Source: Candidatus Halomonas stercoripullorum (GTDB lineage Bacteria; Pseudomonadota; Gammaproteobacteria; Pseudomonadales; Halomonadaceae). Taken from it: DNA of 6,755 nucleotides. The notes beneath the pieces are model-generated. The model was given only the letters and a program-made list of their open reading frames with translations. It did not search any database and was not told the origin of the DNA. The DNA lies in assembly GCA_019114645.1 (NCBI GenBank), contig DXFC01000114.1, positions 1 to 6,755 on the forward strand. The letters are read 5' to 3'. Each line of letters starts with the position of its first letter. The first letter of the stretch is position 1. Positions 5,376 to 6,755 of the stretch are shown here, in pieces. A program made the position numbers and the translations under genes.

Positions 5376-6755
5376 ATGTTTCAGAATCTCAGTGATCGGC
5401 TCTCGCACACGCTCAAGTCCATCAAGGGGCAGGCGCGCCTGACCGAAGACAACATCAAGGATACGCTGCGCGAAGTGCGTCGTGCGCTGCTTGAGGCCGA
5501 TGTTGCCCTGCCGGTGGTCAAGGCTTTCATTGAGCGCGTGCGCGAGCGCGCCGTGGGGCAGGAAGTTTCCAGAAGCCTGTCGCCGGGTCAGCAGTTCGTC
5601 AAGATCGTCCAGCAGGAGCTCGAGGCGATCATGGGCGAGGCCAACGAAGGGCTGGCGCTCAAGGGGTCGCCTGCCGTGATACTGATGGCCGGTCTGCAGG
5701 GGGCGGGTAAAACCACCTCCGTGGCCAAGCTGGCACGCTATCTCAAGGAGCGTGAGAAGAAAAAGGTGCTGGTGGTGTCTGCCGACGTCTATCGTCCGGC
5801 AGCCATTGACCAGCTTGAAACCCTGGCTGGTGAGGTCGGGGTGGACTTTTTCCCCTCGCGCAGCGATCAGAAGCCGGTAACCATTGCCGAGGCGGCGCTC
5901 AAGCACGCCAAGATCCAGTTCCATGACGTGGTGATTGTCGATACCGCCGGTCGTCTGGCCATTGACGAAGCGATGATGGCGGAAATCGCCGAGCTGCACC
6001 GGGCCTGTCAACCGCAGGAAACCCTGTTCGTGGTCGATGCCATGACCGGTCAGGATGCGGCGAACACGGCCAAGGCCTTCCACGAAGCGCTGCCGCTGAC
6101 GGGCGTGATCCTGACCAAGGCCGATGGTGATGCCCGGGGTGGTGCCGCACTGTCGGTACGTCACATTACCGGCAAGCCGATCAAGTTTATGGGGGTCGGC
6201 GAGAAAGTCGATGCGCTGGAGCCCTTCCATCCGGATCGCGTGGCCTCGCGTATTCTCGGCATGGGCGACATGTTGTCGCTGATCGAAGAGGCCGAGCGCA
6301 CGGTCGACAAGAAAAAAGCCGAACAGCTCGCCAGGAAGGTCAAGAAGGGCGAGGGCTTCGATCTTGAGGATTTTCGCGACCAGCTTCAGCAGCTCAAGAA
6401 AATGGGGGGCATGACCGGTCTGCTCGGCAAGCTGCCCGGCATGGGGCAAATGGCGGAACTGGCCCAGGGGCCGGGGCCGGAGAAGGAGATGGGCAAGCTT
6501 GAGGCGTTGATCAACTCGATGACGCCCCAGGAGCGGCGCAAGCCCGACATCATCAACGGTTCGCGCAAGCGGCGTATCGCGGCGGGTGCCGGTTTGCAGG
6601 TGCCGGACCTCAACCGTCTGCTCAAGCAGCACAAGCAGATGCAGAAGATGATGAAGAAGGCCGGCAAGAAAGGCGGCATGCAGAAAATGATGCGCGGCAT
6701 GTCCGGCATGATGGGAGGCGGCGGGCCGGGTGGGCCCGGCGGCATGGGAGGAATG
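5376..6755 (+). CDS. ffh: Signal recognition particle protein Ffh (SRP54 GTPase), lacking only its extreme C-terminus
   Basis: Ffh binds 4.5S RNA and the signal sequences of nascent membrane and exported proteins, and delivers ribosomes to FtsY at the inner membrane. All 460 codons seen are open; the window ends before the stop, and homologues are about 450-460 residues, so little is missing. The N domain (1-about 88) has the ALLEADV motif (37-43). The GTPase domain has P-loop GLQGAGKTT (106-114), DVYRPAA (137-143), DTAGR (189-193), TKADGDARGG (247-256) and GVGEK (273-277). The methionine-rich M domain (about 300-440) holds the RNA-binding motif GSRKRRIAAGAG (405-416). The tail from 446 is rich in Gly and Met. 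The ATG follows GGAG (5366-5369) at a 6-base spacing. It diverges from ypjD. Confidence 0.97.
   Translation, partial: MFQNLSDRLSHTLKSIKGQARLTEDNIKDTLREVRRALLEADVALPVVKAFIERVRERAVGQEVSRSLSPGQQFVKIVQQELEAIMGEANEGLALKGSPAVILMAGLQGAGKTTSVAKLARYLKEREKKKVLVVSADVYRPAAIDQLETLAGEVGVDFFPSRSDQKPVTIAEAALKHAKIQFHDVVIVDTAGRLAIDEAMMAEIAELHRACQPQETLFVVDAMTGQDAANTAKAFHEALPLTGVILTKADGDARGGAALSVRHITGKPIKFMGVGEKVDALEPFHPDRVASRILGMGDMLSLIEEAERTVDKKKAEQLARKVKKGEGFDLEDFRDQLQQLKKMGGMTGLLGKLPGMGQMAELAQGPGPEKEMGKLEALINSMTPQERRKPDIINGSRKRRIAAGAGLQVPDLNRLLKQHKQMQKMMKKAGKKGGMQKMMRGMSGMMGGGGPGGPGGMGGM

Noticed and set aside
5155..5442. A 95-codon plus-strand open frame running into ffh
   Set aside because: It has no ribosome site, would overlap the ffh start in another frame, and crosses the probable ffh promoter.
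5346..6632. A 428-codon open frame on the minus strand opposite ffh
   Set aside because: It is a shadow of the high-GC codon pattern of ffh, whose GTPase and M-domain motifs are unmistakable; the antisense product has no recognisable domain.

Overview
The window looks like chromosomal DNA from a gammaproteobacterium of the Pseudomonas type. This is inferred from GC-rich coding sequence and from the ffh / ypjD / corB-type (YfjD) neighbourhood, which is also known from E. coli. No rRNA, tRNA, CRISPR array or mobile element was seen. Coding density is high, and no gap between genes exceeds about 225 bases.

Left block (1-1471, minus strand): a two-gene unit read right to left. The first gene encodes an SRAP (YedK/HMCES-like) protein. 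Eleven bases after its stop begins an exported M16 metallopeptidase of the pitrilysin/insulinase type, cut by the window edge. The SRAP protein keeps the family scaffold, but all four positions of the known active site (Cys2, Asn75, Glu105, His160 in E. coli YedK numbering) are changed. It therefore looks like a pseudoenzyme, and this is the most unusual thing in the window.

Middle block (1472-2958): a 159-base divergent control region holds a strong 21-bp palindrome and a second imperfect inverted repeat. To its right lies a plus-strand pair: a TetR-family repressor with a WHG-type C-terminal domain and, overlapping it by four bases (GTGA), a PlsC-like lysophospholipid acyltransferase. The layout suggests an autoregulated membrane-lipid operon whose operator could also control the SRAP/M16 unit.

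Right block (2980-6755): a minus-strand pair, ypjD (CcsA-like polytopic membrane protein) then yfjD/corB (DUF21-CBS-CorC_HlyC membrane protein, CNNM/CorC magnesium transporter family). It is transcribed away from ffh, the signal-recognition-particle GTPase, which runs off the right edge after 460 codons. The 223-base ypjD/ffh divergent region carries a consensus TATAAT box for ffh and a perfect 14-bp palindrome touching its predicted -35. The plsC and corB-type genes converge with only 21 bases between their stops and no visible intrinsic terminator.
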